From: Pontibacter indicus
GTDB lineage: Bacteria; Bacteroidota; Bacteroidia; Cytophagales; Hymenobacteraceae
DNA: 64,000 bases
Direction: 5' to 3'
Assembly: GCF_900156345.1 (NCBI RefSeq)
Contig: NZ_FTPP01000001.1
Coordinates: 434,001 to 498,000 of the forward strand
A program made the translations under genes and the position numbers. The notes beneath the pieces were generated by a model. That model did no database searches. It was not told the DNA's origin and worked only from the letters and a program-made list of their open reading frames with translations. This document shows, piece after piece, positions 26,765 through 37,995 of the stretch (the stretch's first letter is position 1; the number at the start of each line of letters is the position of its first letter).

Positions 26765-28105
26765 TTATTCTTTTTCGAGGGCGTAAGGAGCCTGTCGCAT
26801 CGAAACCACAAAGCCGATCACGCAGCCCACCAGGGCAGGAAGCACCCAACCCATACCAAGGCTATAGAGCGGCAGGTAGCGGGCGAACACGTCGCTGATG
26901 CTCAGTTCAAACCCGGCAGCGCTCAGGCCTTCCACCACGCTCACAATGCCCGTCAGCAGCACCGACCAGGTATAGACGGCGTTTCTGTTGCGAAGCAGGG
27001 AACCGAATAGCGTCAGCACGATCAACATGATCACCATCGGGTAAATGGCCACCAGCACAGGTATGGAGAACGAGATGATCTGCGTCAGGCCCACGTTGGA
27101 AATCAGGGCGCTCACGAGCGTCAGGCCGAGTACGTAGTGTTTGTAGGCAATAGAGGGGCGCAGCTTATGGAAAAAGCTGGCGCAGGCCACCACCAGTCCG
27201 ATGCTGGTCGTAAGGCAGGCGAAAATGATGGCCACGCTCAGGATCAGGCTACCCGATACCCCAAACTGCAGGTTAGAAATCCGGCTGATGATCTGTCCTC
27301 CATTTTCGAGGTGACCTAGTGCCTGCACGCTGGTAGCACCGGAATAGGCCAGTCCTACATAAACCAGGGCCAGGCCAGCCGCCGCTATCAGTCCTGCTGT
27401 GGTACAAATCTTTGCGATCTGCCTGGTGCTGTCCACCCCTTTGGAACGGATGGCGTTGATCACGATCAGGCCAAATATGAAGGAGCCGATGGTGTCCATG
27501 GTCAGGTAACCTTCCTGAAAGCCCTTGAAGAAGGGAGCGTTCTCATAGGCTGCCAGCGGACTTGAGATTTCTCCCAGCGGAGAGATGATGTTGATAGCCA
27601 GCAGAAAGGCCAGGATGATAAGCAGCACCGGCGTCAGCACCTTTCCAATGGTGTCTACTATCTTGCCGGGGTTGAGCGCCAGCAGGTAAGTGACCGTGAA
27701 ATATACGATGGAGTAAATCAACATGCTCCACGAAGAAGCTTTCAGACCCTCAGACAGGAAAGGGGAGATACCGATCTCATAGGATACGGTGCCGGTACGC
27801 GGCACTGCAAACAACGGACCGATGGTGAGGTAGATCACAACCGGGAAAATAAGGCCGAAAACAGGGTGCACCTTGGCCGAGATGGACTGCACGTCTTCGT
27901 TCTTGGACATGCCGATGGCAACAACGCCCAGCAGTGGGAGCCCAACGCCTGTCATCAGGAAGCCGACAATGGCAGGTATAAGTTCAGTGCCAGCAGCCTG
28001 ACCAAGAGACAATGGAAAAATGAGGTTGCCTGCGCCGAAGAAAATGGCAAATAGCATCAGGCCAATAAAAAATGTTTCTTTAAAAGAGAGGGTACCTGCT
28101 TTCAC
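26765..28105 (-). CDS. brnQ: Branched-chain amino acid transporter BrnQ
   Basis: The 446-residue inner-membrane carrier belongs to the LIVCS family (sodium- or proton-coupled uptake of Leu, Ile and Val). The N-terminal motif FFIGLMLFAIFFGAGNLIFPLSLG (about 11-34) is the family hallmark. About twelve hydrophobic helices follow, including VGFLMTGVGLPLLGVVAIG, FGLIFPVVIYLTIGPLFAVPRTG and SFIFGLIVINAI. No truncation is seen. It is monocistronic, with an AT-rich region upstream. Confidence 0.93.
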   Translation of the reverse strand: MKAGTLSFKETFFIGLMLFAIFFGAGNLIFPLSLGQAAGTELIPAIVGFLMTGVGLPLLGVVAIGMSKNEDVQSISAKVHPVFGLIFPVVIYLTIGPLFAVPRTGTVSYEIGISPFLSEGLKASSWSMLIYSIVYFTVTYLLALNPGKIVDTIGKVLTPVLLIILAFLLAINIISPLGEISSPLAAYENAPFFKGFQEGYLTMDTIGSFIFGLIVINAIRSKGVDSTRQIAKICTTAGLIAAAGLALVYVGLAYSGATSVQALGHLENGGQIISRISNLQFGVSGSLILSVAIIFACLTTSIGLVVACASFFHKLRPSIAYKHYVLGLTLVSALISNVGLTQIISFSIPVLVAIYPMVIMLIVLTLFGSLLRNRNAVYTWSVLLTGIVSVVEGLSAAGFELSISDVFARYLPLYSLGMGWVLPALVGCVIGFVVSMRQAPYALEKE

Positions 28106-28373
28106 AATATTCTATGATCCGTGAGAGAATAATTTTAATTGTAATGCAATTAAATATCCAAACCGGCAAAATCCTACATTTATCTTGTGTTTAGTTCTAA
28201 ATGCCTGAGAATGTGCCCTATCTCCAAGCGTTCCACCAAAGCCCTGAAGACTTTCTCCGTATCTGTTGTTACTCCGGGATAAAAATTAAGGAATCGTTAT
28301 ATTTCTTTTTTATTATTGAGTGCAAAACCGAAGACTGCACATCCAGGCTCCGATCAGGCAATACTATACCTAT

Positions 28374-29987
28374 ATGAATAAACTTTTACTTGTGATTTTT
28401 TGCTGTCTCGCTTCGCTACAACTCCATGCCCAGATTCAGTGGGGACATCAGATCGGGGTAACGGGGAGAAATAACGTCGATAACCATATAATTGATAAGG
28501 ATGGAAACATCATTGCGGTAGGGCACTTTGAAAGAACCATCACCCTGGGGAGCCATACGCTGACCAGCCAGGGAAGCGACGACATGTTTTTGTACAAAGC
28601 AACCCCGACGGGACAAGTGCTTTGGGCCAAAACAATGGGTGGTCCACATTCAGATGGTACGATGGGGGTAGCTACAGATAAGCTGGGCAACCTATACGTA
28701 GGCGGCGTATTTATTGATGAACTGGTGTTGGATGGCAAGATTATACTGAAGGGAGAAGGTGTTTTCAACACTTTCATCGGTAAGTTTGACCCGAACGGGC
28801 AACTCCTGTGGTCCAAGGGGGTAATCACCAAAGAACAATATGCCTCAGCAGAGTTAAGGGGTGTGATCACTGCAAGTCCGGAAGGTGAAGTGGTGTTACC
28901 TGTACAGTTCTGGGGCAAAGTTCAGTTCGAAAATCAGCAATTCCAGAGTCAGAACCAAAGAGGGAACGATCTTCTGTTGATCAAGCTAACTTCTGCAGGT
29001 CAGGTGACGTTCGTTTCCCGATCCTTCCACAATGGCAGCGTTTTCCCCCGCGAAGTGAAGCTGGATGAGGCAGGGAATATTTATATGACAGGGGCTTACA
29101 TCGGGACGTACAAAATAGGGAGTCTCAGCATCGCGACAGGCCCCGAATCGCATGATGACATTTTTGTGGCAAAGTTTGACAAGCAGGGGCGCCCGCTCTG
29201 GCTTAAGGGATTCAATAATTCCATCGGACTGCTGAGTAGTGCTGGTGCAAGTCTTGAAATTGATCCCAAAACAAAAAATATATACCTGGCGGGCTCATTC
29301 AAAGGCAGGGTTGATTTTGATGGCATCGTATTAGAAGAATCAGGCATGGTTGAATTTTCGGGAGTGCCGGCAGATATCTTTCTGGCCAGTTTAACTGAAA
29401 ATGGCAAGGTGGTCTGGGCCAAAAGCTTTGGAGGTGAGGGGCATGATTTGGGAAGAGACATAAAACTGCTCCCTTCCGGCGGTCTTGTTCTGGCAGGGGC
29501 CTGGGACTTCAAACCATTTGTACAGTATTTTGACCTGGCAGGAAACCCAGGAGAGCGCATCCACCTGAATGCCGGTGGGGTTGCTGATAATATTACCCTT
29601 GCGGGGAATGGTGCCTTTTACCTCTCGGGGCAGTTCTGGGGACCGCTCCGGGCTGAGCACATCAACTGGTATGGCCGCGGAGAAACCAATGGTTTCCTGA
29701 TGAAGTTCGACCCATGCGCTACCAAATTTACGGCCGCTGGCAGTACCTTTAAAACCTACAACGTCATCACCCCGAACGGAGACGGCAAGAACGACTATTT
29801 TGTGCTCGACCCTGCCATAGCGGGAGCCAAACTGCAGATTTACAACAGGTGGGGCAGCAAGGTATACGACAGCAACCACTACACCAACGACTGGAGCGGC
29901 ACCGGCCTTCCAGAAGCTGTCTACCACTGGGTGGCCACGCACGGCTGCGCCGGCACCTTGAAAGGCACCGTGACCATCATCAGGTAA
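28374..29987 (+). CDS. Secreted beta-repeat protein with gliding-motility/type IX C-terminal domain
   Basis: A 537-residue exported protein. The signal peptide is residues 1-20 (LLLVIFCCLASLQLHAQ). Beta-propeller-like SBBP repeats follow, recognisable by recurring 'G--IVAVGHF', 'LYVGGVF', 'IYMTGAY' and 'IYLAGSF' strands, each followed by a 'KFD--G-LLW-K' segment. The C-terminal 80 residues (ITPNGDGKNDYF, IYNRWGSKVYDS, YHWV) form the gliding motility-associated type B sorting domain recognised by the type IX secretion system. It is therefore probably a cell-surface protein. A GTG 54 bases upstream is open, but ATG at 28374 starts the signal peptide. Confidence 0.88.
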   Translation: MNKLLLVIFCCLASLQLHAQIQWGHQIGVTGRNNVDNHIIDKDGNIIAVGHFERTITLGSHTLTSQGSDDMFLYKATPTGQVLWAKTMGGPHSDGTMGVATDKLGNLYVGGVFIDELVLDGKIILKGEGVFNTFIGKFDPNGQLLWSKGVITKEQYASAELRGVITASPEGEVVLPVQFWGKVQFENQQFQSQNQRGNDLLLIKLTSAGQVTFVSRSFHNGSVFPREVKLDEAGNIYMTGAYIGTYKIGSLSIATGPESHDDIFVAKFDKQGRPLWLKGFNNSIGLLSSAGASLEIDPKTKNIYLAGSFKGRVDFDGIVLEESGMVEFSGVPADIFLASLTENGKVVWAKSFGGEGHDLGRDIKLLPSGGLVLAGAWDFKPFVQYFDLAGNPGERIHLNAGGVADNITLAGNGAFYLSGQFWGPLRAEHINWYGRGETNGFLMKFDPCATKFTAAGSTFKTYNVITPNGDGKNDYFVLDPAIAGAKLQIYNRWGSKVYDSNHYTNDWSGTGLPEAVYHWVATHGCAGTLKGTVTIIR

Positions 29988-30151
29988 ACACAGGGTTACT
30001 TCAGGTATAAATTTTATTGCAGCAGGAACTGGTTGATTTAGTGGTGTTTGGATTTTGTACTGAGCCAGATTCCTATACTTGCTATATCCAGGTTTGAAAC
30101 CATTTATCCCCGGTCAGGCTTATATAGTCAAATACCCGTAGCAAAGCCCAT

Positions 30152-30418
30152 ATGCTGGAATACTCTATGTTCGAAAGGCTCCCGTACCGGAGCCAGCGCG
30201 AAGCCCTGAAAAAAGAAGGCACGCTCATCGCGCAGCGTCAGGTAAACGGGTATACAATCCGGCTTTACACAATAGGACATACCTTTGTGGAGGTATGGAC
30301 GGGCACAGAGGCGGAAGTGGTGACGACGTTTAAGAAAAGCGCCAACGTAATGGCTGTATTGGAACCTTATATTGCTGATATGGAGCCGATCAATTGGATG
30401 GGGGAGAACGAGATTTGA
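30152..30418 (+). CDS. Small protein of unknown function
   Basis: An 88-residue cytoplasmic protein I do not recognise. It is mixed alpha/beta: a basic N-terminus (RLPYRSQREALKKEG), a compact beta section (IRLYTIGHTFVEVW) and an acidic tail. Codon use matches its neighbours and a bidirectional terminator follows. ATG at 30167 (MFERLPYRSQ) is an alternative start. It is probably a real gene because it has a full-length open frame and is flanked by a terminator, but there is no functional clue. Confidence 0.6.
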   Translation: MLEYSMFERLPYRSQREALKKEGTLIAQRQVNGYTIRLYTIGHTFVEVWTGTEAEVVTTFKKSANVMAVLEPYIADMEPINWMGENEI

Positions 30419-30455
30419 GTCCAGCGGGTATAAAAAGATATTGGTTTAAATAGAA

Positions 30456-30488
30456 AAGGGAAGGCAAAATGCCTTCCCTTCTTTTTTG
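30456..30488. terminator. Bidirectional terminator between converging genes
   Basis: AAGGGAAGGC (30456-30465) pairs with GCCTTCCCTT (30471-30480) around a 5-base loop, followed by CTTTTTT. Confidence 0.85.
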
Positions 30489-30509
30489 CCGGTTATGCCA
30501 TACCTTTAG

Positions 30510-32534
<2,025 letters not shown>

Positions 32535-32568
32535 AACCCGCCCCTTCAAAGCGAAGGAGCGGGTTAGG
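32535..32568 (-). terminator. Terminator after the 32.6-35.0 kb metalloprotease
   Basis: An AACCCGC-CCTTC stem (32535-32547) pairs with GAAGG-GCGGGTT (32553-32565), with one bulge. It lies about 20 bases beyond the stop. There is no long T run. Confidence 0.65.
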
Positions 32569-32587
32569 TATACTTGTCTTTTGGGGT

Positions 32588-35023
32588 TTACTCACACCCC
32601 ATAGACTCGCCGCTTCCGATCGGGGCGCCAGGGGGCAGGCTGAGTGGTTTTGTCGGTTTTACTTCCTCGGGTTTTTCCATACGGGCCAACGCGAACTCCA
32701 GGTGGGCTTTGTAGCCGGCATCGCGGGTGCGTTTAGCCTGACTGGTGGCGTGCTGCTTGATGTCGGCTAGTGCGCTGGTGGCCATGGCGCGTGCCTGGTA
32801 AGAAGCGTTCTCTTCCTGGGCCAAGGCCATTAGGTGCGTGAGCACGGCTTGTTCGGTTTGCAGCTGTACCTGACCGGCCAGTCCGTCCTGTCGCCTGCTC
32901 TTCCAGGTCTTTTCGATCAACTGGCTGGTGACGTCCTGCAAAGCCAGTGTGTTGTGACGTGCTCCGAACTCGACTAGCCGTGAGGCGCGCTCCGGATGCA
33001 GCAGGAAGGAGAGCGAGAACTCAGCAGAGGCCTGCGCTGCCGCCAGTGGATCGAAGGTGAGGCCTGTTCTTTTGATGAACAGCTCGCGGTTGTTTCCCAG
33101 ACCAGGCGCGCGTGGCGGTATCAGGCTGATAATGTGTTCCGGCAGTGTCAGCACCTCCGGTGAAAGGGTCCGCAGCATGGCGTCCAGGGCTTTCTGCTGC
33201 TCCTTTTTATCAAGCACCTCAGTCACCACTTGTTTGTCGCCGCGCAGGGCGTAGGTATAGCGCATGCCCCCGATCAGCTTGGCCGCCGCCTCGGTCTGGT
33301 AGCGGTGGAAATTGTAGATCGGCACCAGCACATCTTCCAGCGTACTCATCGGTGCGCCTGGTTTAATATTCTTTTCAGAGAAATTCTGCAGCGCTTTGCG
33401 ACGTACATCGAGCACGCGATTCAACTCATCTGTTGCATTTGTGCCATTGTCCCACAGGTGGGCGGTGGGGTGCGCGCCACCGGGAGAGCGGGCGTCCGTG
33501 TCAGAAATAAAGGTTAGCCCCTGTACGCGGCCCTGCGCCAGCAGCTCGTCCAGTGCTTTTTTCTCGTTGGTGCCTTTCGGAAATTCCTGGTAGCCGTAGG
33601 CCACGGCCAGTTTGTCCCAGGCGCCAATACCTGTGCCGTAGGCTTTGCTGATGTTGATGTTGCCAGCCCGGTCCAGCTGCACCTGCGGGTGCGGGTAGTC
33701 CATCACGGAGGCATTGTTGTTGGCGTCGTAGTTGTGCATGATGCCCAAGGTATGGCCCAGCTCGTGGGCCGACAACTGCCTGATGCGGGCCAGGGCCATG
33801 TCCATCATCGCCTTGTTTTCGGGCTTTCCGTCTTCATAAGGTGCCAGCAGTCCCTCGGCAATCAGGTAATCCTGGCGCACGCGCAGCGAACCCAGCGATA
33901 CGTGTCCTTTGATGATCTCGCCGGTGCGTGGGTCGATGACAGAAGCACCATAGGACCAGCCGCGCGTGCTGCGGTGCACCCACTGGATCATGTTGTAGCG
34001 CACATCCATCGGGTCGGCCGTGTCAGGCAACACCTCTACGCGGAAGGCATTCTTATACCCGGCTGCCTCAAAGGCCTCGTTCCACCAGCGGGCACCGTCG
34101 AGGAGGGCTGAGCGAATGGGCTCGGGCGCCCCGTTGTCCACGTAGTACACGATCGGCTTCACGGCTTCCGACACGTTGGCCGCAGGGTTCTTTTTCTGCA
34201 GCCGGTGGCGGGCTATGTAGCGTTTTTCAATGTTTTCGTTCACTGGCGTGGCATAATCGAAGTATGAGATGCCAAAGTAGCCGGCGCGCGGATCGGCCTC
34301 GCGTGGGTTATAGTTGTTGTCGGGTAACTCTATGAAAGAGTGATGTTGGCGCAGGGTGACGGCCTGTGGGTTAGGGGCCACGCTGCGCACCAAAGAACCG
34401 CCGTTGTCGCTGGTAAAGGTGAGGGTAGCTTCGAACTCCGTGTTTTTCGGGAAGTTCTTGGTGCGTGGCAGGTATAGGGCCGAGCGGCTGGCATCGAGGC
34501 GATAAGTGCCCTGACCCGCCCGCCGGATACTCCCGATCACATCGTGGGCGTCCTGCAGCAGAAAGTCCGTGGCGTCTACTAGTAACCGTTTCCCGTCCGC
34601 TGCTTCTACCTTAAACCCCCAGAGTACCGATTGCGCAAAAGACTCTTCCACGGCGCGGGCTTCGTTTTGATTGTTGGTGATGGCTCTGTAGCGCAGGTTC
34701 GGCTGTACCAGCAGTACTTTAGGCCCCACTTTCTTGAAGGACACAATGCGCTGGCCTCCCAGCTGCCCGCGGTCGAGCCCGATGTCGTTGGAGCCCAGTC
34801 CGCCCGGCAGCGAGTTCACATACAGAAAGTCTTGGTCCAACTTGTCTATCTCGAGCCAGATCTTGCCGCTTTGCTCATCCCAGTAGAAAGGGAAATAGCC
34901 ATTGAATTTCTTCATGCCGGCCGTTTTGGAGGAAATGCCGGGCAGTGATTGAGCTGCGGCGTTACCAATCAGAAGCAGCGACAGGAACAGGAGAAGAAAG
35001 TGTTTCTTACAGGTCAATGTCAT
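32588..35023 (-). CDS. Zinc-dependent metalloprotease, second paralogue
   Basis: An 811-residue exported protein. The signal peptide begins MTLTCKKHFLLLFLSLLLIG and ends near AAAQS. The frame is open 87 bases further up, but this ATG gives the signal peptide directly. N-terminal regions resemble DUF5118/DUF5117 (FNGYFPFYWDEQSGKIWLEI). The zinc site HELGHTLGIMHN is at 420-431, followed by NASVMDYPHP as the Met-turn-like segment. The order is the same as in the 835-residue homologue at 17.7-20.2 kb, with modest sequence similarity. The C-terminus ends SGESMGCE. Its substrate is unknown. Confidence 0.87.
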   Translation of the reverse strand: MTLTCKKHFLLLFLSLLLIGNAAAQSLPGISSKTAGMKKFNGYFPFYWDEQSGKIWLEIDKLDQDFLYVNSLPGGLGSNDIGLDRGQLGGQRIVSFKKVGPKVLLVQPNLRYRAITNNQNEARAVEESFAQSVLWGFKVEAADGKRLLVDATDFLLQDAHDVIGSIRRAGQGTYRLDASRSALYLPRTKNFPKNTEFEATLTFTSDNGGSLVRSVAPNPQAVTLRQHHSFIELPDNNYNPREADPRAGYFGISYFDYATPVNENIEKRYIARHRLQKKNPAANVSEAVKPIVYYVDNGAPEPIRSALLDGARWWNEAFEAAGYKNAFRVEVLPDTADPMDVRYNMIQWVHRSTRGWSYGASVIDPRTGEIIKGHVSLGSLRVRQDYLIAEGLLAPYEDGKPENKAMMDMALARIRQLSAHELGHTLGIMHNYDANNNASVMDYPHPQVQLDRAGNINISKAYGTGIGAWDKLAVAYGYQEFPKGTNEKKALDELLAQGRVQGLTFISDTDARSPGGAHPTAHLWDNGTNATDELNRVLDVRRKALQNFSEKNIKPGAPMSTLEDVLVPIYNFHRYQTEAAAKLIGGMRYTYALRGDKQVVTEVLDKKEQQKALDAMLRTLSPEVLTLPEHIISLIPPRAPGLGNNRELFIKRTGLTFDPLAAAQASAEFSLSFLLHPERASRLVEFGARHNTLALQDVTSQLIEKTWKSRRQDGLAGQVQLQTEQAVLTHLMALAQEENASYQARAMATSALADIKQHATSQAKRTRDAGYKAHLEFALARMEKPEEVKPTKPLSLPPGAPIGSGESMGCE

Positions 35024-35213
35024 AAGGTTTGGTATAGGGTGATGGGGTATATGCAGGCTTAAGTTACGCATTTCAGGTATAGGTTCCCGAAAATATAGTG
35101 TAAATTGCATGAAACGAAAACCTGGTCTGAAACTTACAACTTTAAGCGCTCAGGTCAGTACATATTCTCTAAGTGCTCATTGAGCAGAACACGTACAAAC
35201 CAAAACTATCATT

Positions 35214-35738
35214 ATGAAAAAGATTCTGATGGCCATCTCAGCCTTCGCGCTCCTGACTTCCTGCGGCAACGAACCGAAGTCAGAGTATGAACGCTACTAC
35301 GACAGCGACTACCAGCCTGACACCACAGCCGTAGCCTCACGTCCGCAACCGCCGCGTCCGGCCACCACGCCACCCGACAACGCTGCCACGGAAGACGTGC
35401 AGACAACTCCGGCCGGAACGCCAACCGGACCTGGCACAACAGAGGCAGCTGGTCAGCAAAAAGAAGCGCTTGCTGGACAGTATGCCAAAGGCGAGAAGCT
35501 GATTGCCGGATCGGACTGCCTGGCGTGCCACAAAGTAGACCAGAAAGTAGTGGGTCCATCGTACCAAGAGGTAGCTGAAAAGTATGAAGCTAACGATAAG
35601 AATACAGCCTACCTGGCGGGCAAGATCATCAAGGGCGGTGCCGGTGTTTGGGGACAGATCCCGATGCCGCCGCACCCGAACCTGAGCGAAGGAGATGCCA
35701 AAGAAATGGCACGCTACATTCTGTCGCTACGTAAATAA
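35214..35738 (+). CDS. Lipoprotein cytochrome c
   Basis: A 174-residue protein. The lipobox LLTSC puts the lipidated Cys at residue 17. A Pro/Thr/Ala-rich linker (about 35-80) reaches out from the membrane. A class I cytochrome c domain (about 86-174) has the haem attachment motif CLACH (102-106) and axial ligand Met151 in IPMPPHP. GPSYQEVAEKY and LAGKIIKGGAGVWG are typical of small c-type cytochromes. It could pass electrons to an oxidase or an extracytoplasmic dehydrogenase. It is followed by a strong terminator, so it is a single-gene unit. No partner dehydrogenase is adjacent, except a possible link with the lactonase downstream. Confidence 0.9.
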   Translation: MKKILMAISAFALLTSCGNEPKSEYERYYDSDYQPDTTAVASRPQPPRPATTPPDNAATEDVQTTPAGTPTGPGTTEAAGQQKEALAGQYAKGEKLIAGSDCLACHKVDQKVVGPSYQEVAEKYEANDKNTAYLAGKIIKGGAGVWGQIPMPPHPNLSEGDAKEMARYILSLRK

Positions 35739-35750
35739 AAGCAATCCTGA

Positions 35751-35792
35751 AAACTGTCCCGATACCCGCAAAGGTGGAGGGACAGTTTTTTT
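35751..35792 (+). terminator. Terminator after the cytochrome c gene
   Basis: AAACTGTCCC (35751-35760) pairs with GGGACAGTTT (35779-35788), which continues as a T run. Confidence 0.85.
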
Positions 35793-35821
35793 ATACCATA
35801 ACCTGACCCGTCCGACAAGCT

Positions 35822-36724
35822 ATGAGCAGAGCCAAAAATTATATTGAACTGGAAGCAGAACTGGTACTCGACGCAAAGGCGACGCTGGGGGAGGGCGCCA
35901 TCTGGCATCCGGCCGAAAGGCGCCTGTACTGGGTGGACATAGAAGGCCGCAAACTTCACCTGTTCGACCCCGGCACCCAAGAAAGTAAGACCTGGCCGGT
36001 TGGGGAGCGGATAGGCACGGTTGTTCCGGTTGTAAATGGCGGGGCTTTGGTTGCGCTGCAGAATGGGGTGCACTTCATCGACACAGAAACGGGCAAGCTC
36101 AGTTTCATTACCAATCCGCTGGGTGAGGACGATATACGCTTCAACGACGGAAAGTGTGACCCGGCCGGCAGGTTCTGGGTCGGCTCCATGGCGCTTGACT
36201 CACGTAAGGGTGCCGCAGCACTCTATCGCATGGAGCATAACGGGCAGATGACGCAGATGCTGGATAAGTTGAGCGTTTCCAACGGCCTCGTCTGGACCGA
36301 AGACAAAAAGCACCTCTATTTTATCGACACACCTACCCGTAAAGTGCAGGCCTTTGCCTACGACCACGAGACCGGAAGCATCCGGAAGGAGCGGGACGTG
36401 ATTACGATACCTGAGCACGAAGGAAAGCCCGACGGGATGACGATCGATGAGAGCGGGCGGCTGTGGATCGCGCTCTATGGCGGAGGCGGCGTAGGCTGCT
36501 GGGACCCCGAAACAGGCGAGATGCTCATGAAAGTGACCGTTCCTGCCCCACATACCACATCCTGCGCCTTTGGCGGCTCGCGCCTTGACACCCTATACAT
36601 CACCACTGCCCGCGACGGCTTGGACAAAGAGCAGTTGCAGCAATATCCGCTCAGCGGCGGCATATTTGCCATAAAGCCCGATGCAAAAGGTGTTCCCGCA
36701 AACTTTTTCTTAAGTCGCCTGTAA
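35822..36724 (+). CDS. SMP-30/gluconolactonase family protein
   Basis: A 300-residue six-bladed propeller of the SMP-30/LRE family, which hydrolyses sugar lactones with a divalent metal. Expected metal ligands are visible: Glu24 in LGEGAIWH, Asn in FNDGKCDPAGRFW (about 103-115), Asn in SVSNGLVW (about 155) and Asp in KPDGMTID (about 202). It has no signal peptide, so it acts in the cytoplasm. The exact lactone (gluconate, arabinonate and others) cannot be told. An alcohol dehydrogenase follows on the same strand after a repeat-rich spacer. Confidence 0.9.
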   Translation: MSRAKNYIELEAELVLDAKATLGEGAIWHPAERRLYWVDIEGRKLHLFDPGTQESKTWPVGERIGTVVPVVNGGALVALQNGVHFIDTETGKLSFITNPLGEDDIRFNDGKCDPAGRFWVGSMALDSRKGAAALYRMEHNGQMTQMLDKLSVSNGLVWTEDKKHLYFIDTPTRKVQAFAYDHETGSIRKERDVITIPEHEGKPDGMTIDESGRLWIALYGGGGVGCWDPETGEMLMKVTVPAPHTTSCAFGGSRLDTLYITTARDGLDKEQLQQYPLSGGIFAIKPDAKGVPANFFLSRL

Positions 36725-36735
36725 GACAGGAGTGC

Positions 36736-36888
36736 GTAATGACTAATGATTGATGAATAATGAGTAATTACTTCTCGGCACCCATCATTCTTTTTTACTT
36801 GCTCATAGCTCATAAAATTATTGCTCACTATTCATTAGTCATTACTCATTACTCATTACTCGTTATCCATTACTCATTAATTATTAAA
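36736..36888. repeat. TAATGA / TCATTA word repeats with inverted arms
   Basis: GTAATGACTAATG (36736-36748) is mirrored exactly by CATTAGTCATTAC (36833-36845). The right arm continues as four ATTACTC-type words up to the ATG of the alcohol dehydrogenase. The architecture matches other word-repeat loci, but the word is different. Confidence 0.75.
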
Positions 36889-36895
36889 TCAAACT

Positions 36896-37942
36896 ATGAT
36901 TCAAGCAAAAGCATATGCCGCGTTCGATCCTACCAGCCCGCTGGGGCCTTTCAGCCTGGAGCGCCGCGAAGTAGGGGAGCATGACGTGCTCATCGATATC
37001 AAATTCTGTGGCGTCTGCCACTCCGACCTGCACCAGGTGCGCGACGAGTGGGGAGGCGCCATGTACCCGCTCGTGCCAGGCCACGAAATTGTAGGTGTGG
37101 TGTCCAGAGTGGGCAGCAAAGTAAGCAAGTTCAAGGAAGGTGATCTGGCCGGAGTTGGCTGCTTTGTAGACTCCTGCCGTACCTGCGACAGCTGCAAAGA
37201 AGGGCTGGAACAGTACTGCGAAGTGCAAAACGTAGGCACTTACAATAGTTACGAACGCGACGGCAAGACCATCACCTACGGCGGCTACTCCAGCCAGATT
37301 GTGGTGGACGAAAACTATACCTTGAAAGTACCGGAGAATCTTGACCTGGCCCGAACGGCTCCGCTTCTCTGTGCCGGTATCACCACCTATTCTCCCATCA
37401 TGGAGTGGAAGATTGGCAAAGGGCACCGCGTAGGCATTGTGGGCTTGGGCGGACTGGGCCACATGGCTGTGAAGATCGCCGCTGCCAAAGGCGCTGATGT
37501 GACGGTGCTAAGCACCTCGCCGAACAAAAAGCAGGATGCCATGGACCTGGGCGCGCACAATTTTGCCGTGACGAAAGATGAGGCGACGCTCAAGCAACTT
37601 CGCAATTCCTTCGACTTCATCATCGACACTGTTTCGGCCCCGCACGACTACAACCTATACCTGTCCATGCTGAAGCGCGACGGCACTATGATCCTGCTGG
37701 GTGCGCCGCCAGAGCCCTCGACAGTGGCGGGTTTCAGTCTGATCGCCCGCCGCAAGCGCCTGGTGGGCTCCATGATTGGCGGTATACCCGAGACCCAGGA
37801 AATGCTGGATTTCTGCGCCGAGCACAACATCATGTCCGACATCGAATTGATCAAAATGGAGGACATCAACGAAGCCTACGAACGCATGCTGCGCAGCGAT
37901 GTGAAGTACCGGTTTGTGATTGATATGGAAAGCTTGAAATAA
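36896..37942 (+). CDS. Zinc-dependent NAD(P) alcohol dehydrogenase
   Basis: A 348-residue medium-chain dehydrogenase of the cinnamyl-alcohol/YahK branch. The catalytic zinc ligands are Cys41 (GVCHSDLH) and His63-Glu64 (VPGHEIVG). The structural zinc is held by Cys94, Cys97, Cys100 and Cys108. The cofactor loop GLGGLGH lies near 183-189, and the following STS suggests NADP preference. Members reduce a range of aldehydes. No cysteine is missing. Its leader carries ATTACTC word repeats, and a strong terminator follows. Confidence 0.93.
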   Translation: MIQAKAYAAFDPTSPLGPFSLERREVGEHDVLIDIKFCGVCHSDLHQVRDEWGGAMYPLVPGHEIVGVVSRVGSKVSKFKEGDLAGVGCFVDSCRTCDSCKEGLEQYCEVQNVGTYNSYERDGKTITYGGYSSQIVVDENYTLKVPENLDLARTAPLLCAGITTYSPIMEWKIGKGHRVGIVGLGGLGHMAVKIAAAKGADVTVLSTSPNKKQDAMDLGAHNFAVTKDEATLKQLRNSFDFIIDTVSAPHDYNLYLSMLKRDGTMILLGAPPEPSTVAGFSLIARRKRLVGSMIGGIPETQEMLDFCAEHNIMSDIELIKMEDINEAYERMLRSDVKYRFVIDMESLK

Positions 37943-37960
37943 ATAAACTAGCTAACCAAA

Positions 37961-37993
37961 AAGGGCTCCTGCTGCATAAGCGGGAGCCCTTAT
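37961..37993. terminator. Bidirectional terminator between converging genes
   Basis: AAGGGCTCCTGCT (37961-37973) pairs with AGCGGGAGCCCTT (37979-37991) with one mismatch, flanked by A and T runs. Confidence 0.85.
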
Positions 37994-37995
37994 TA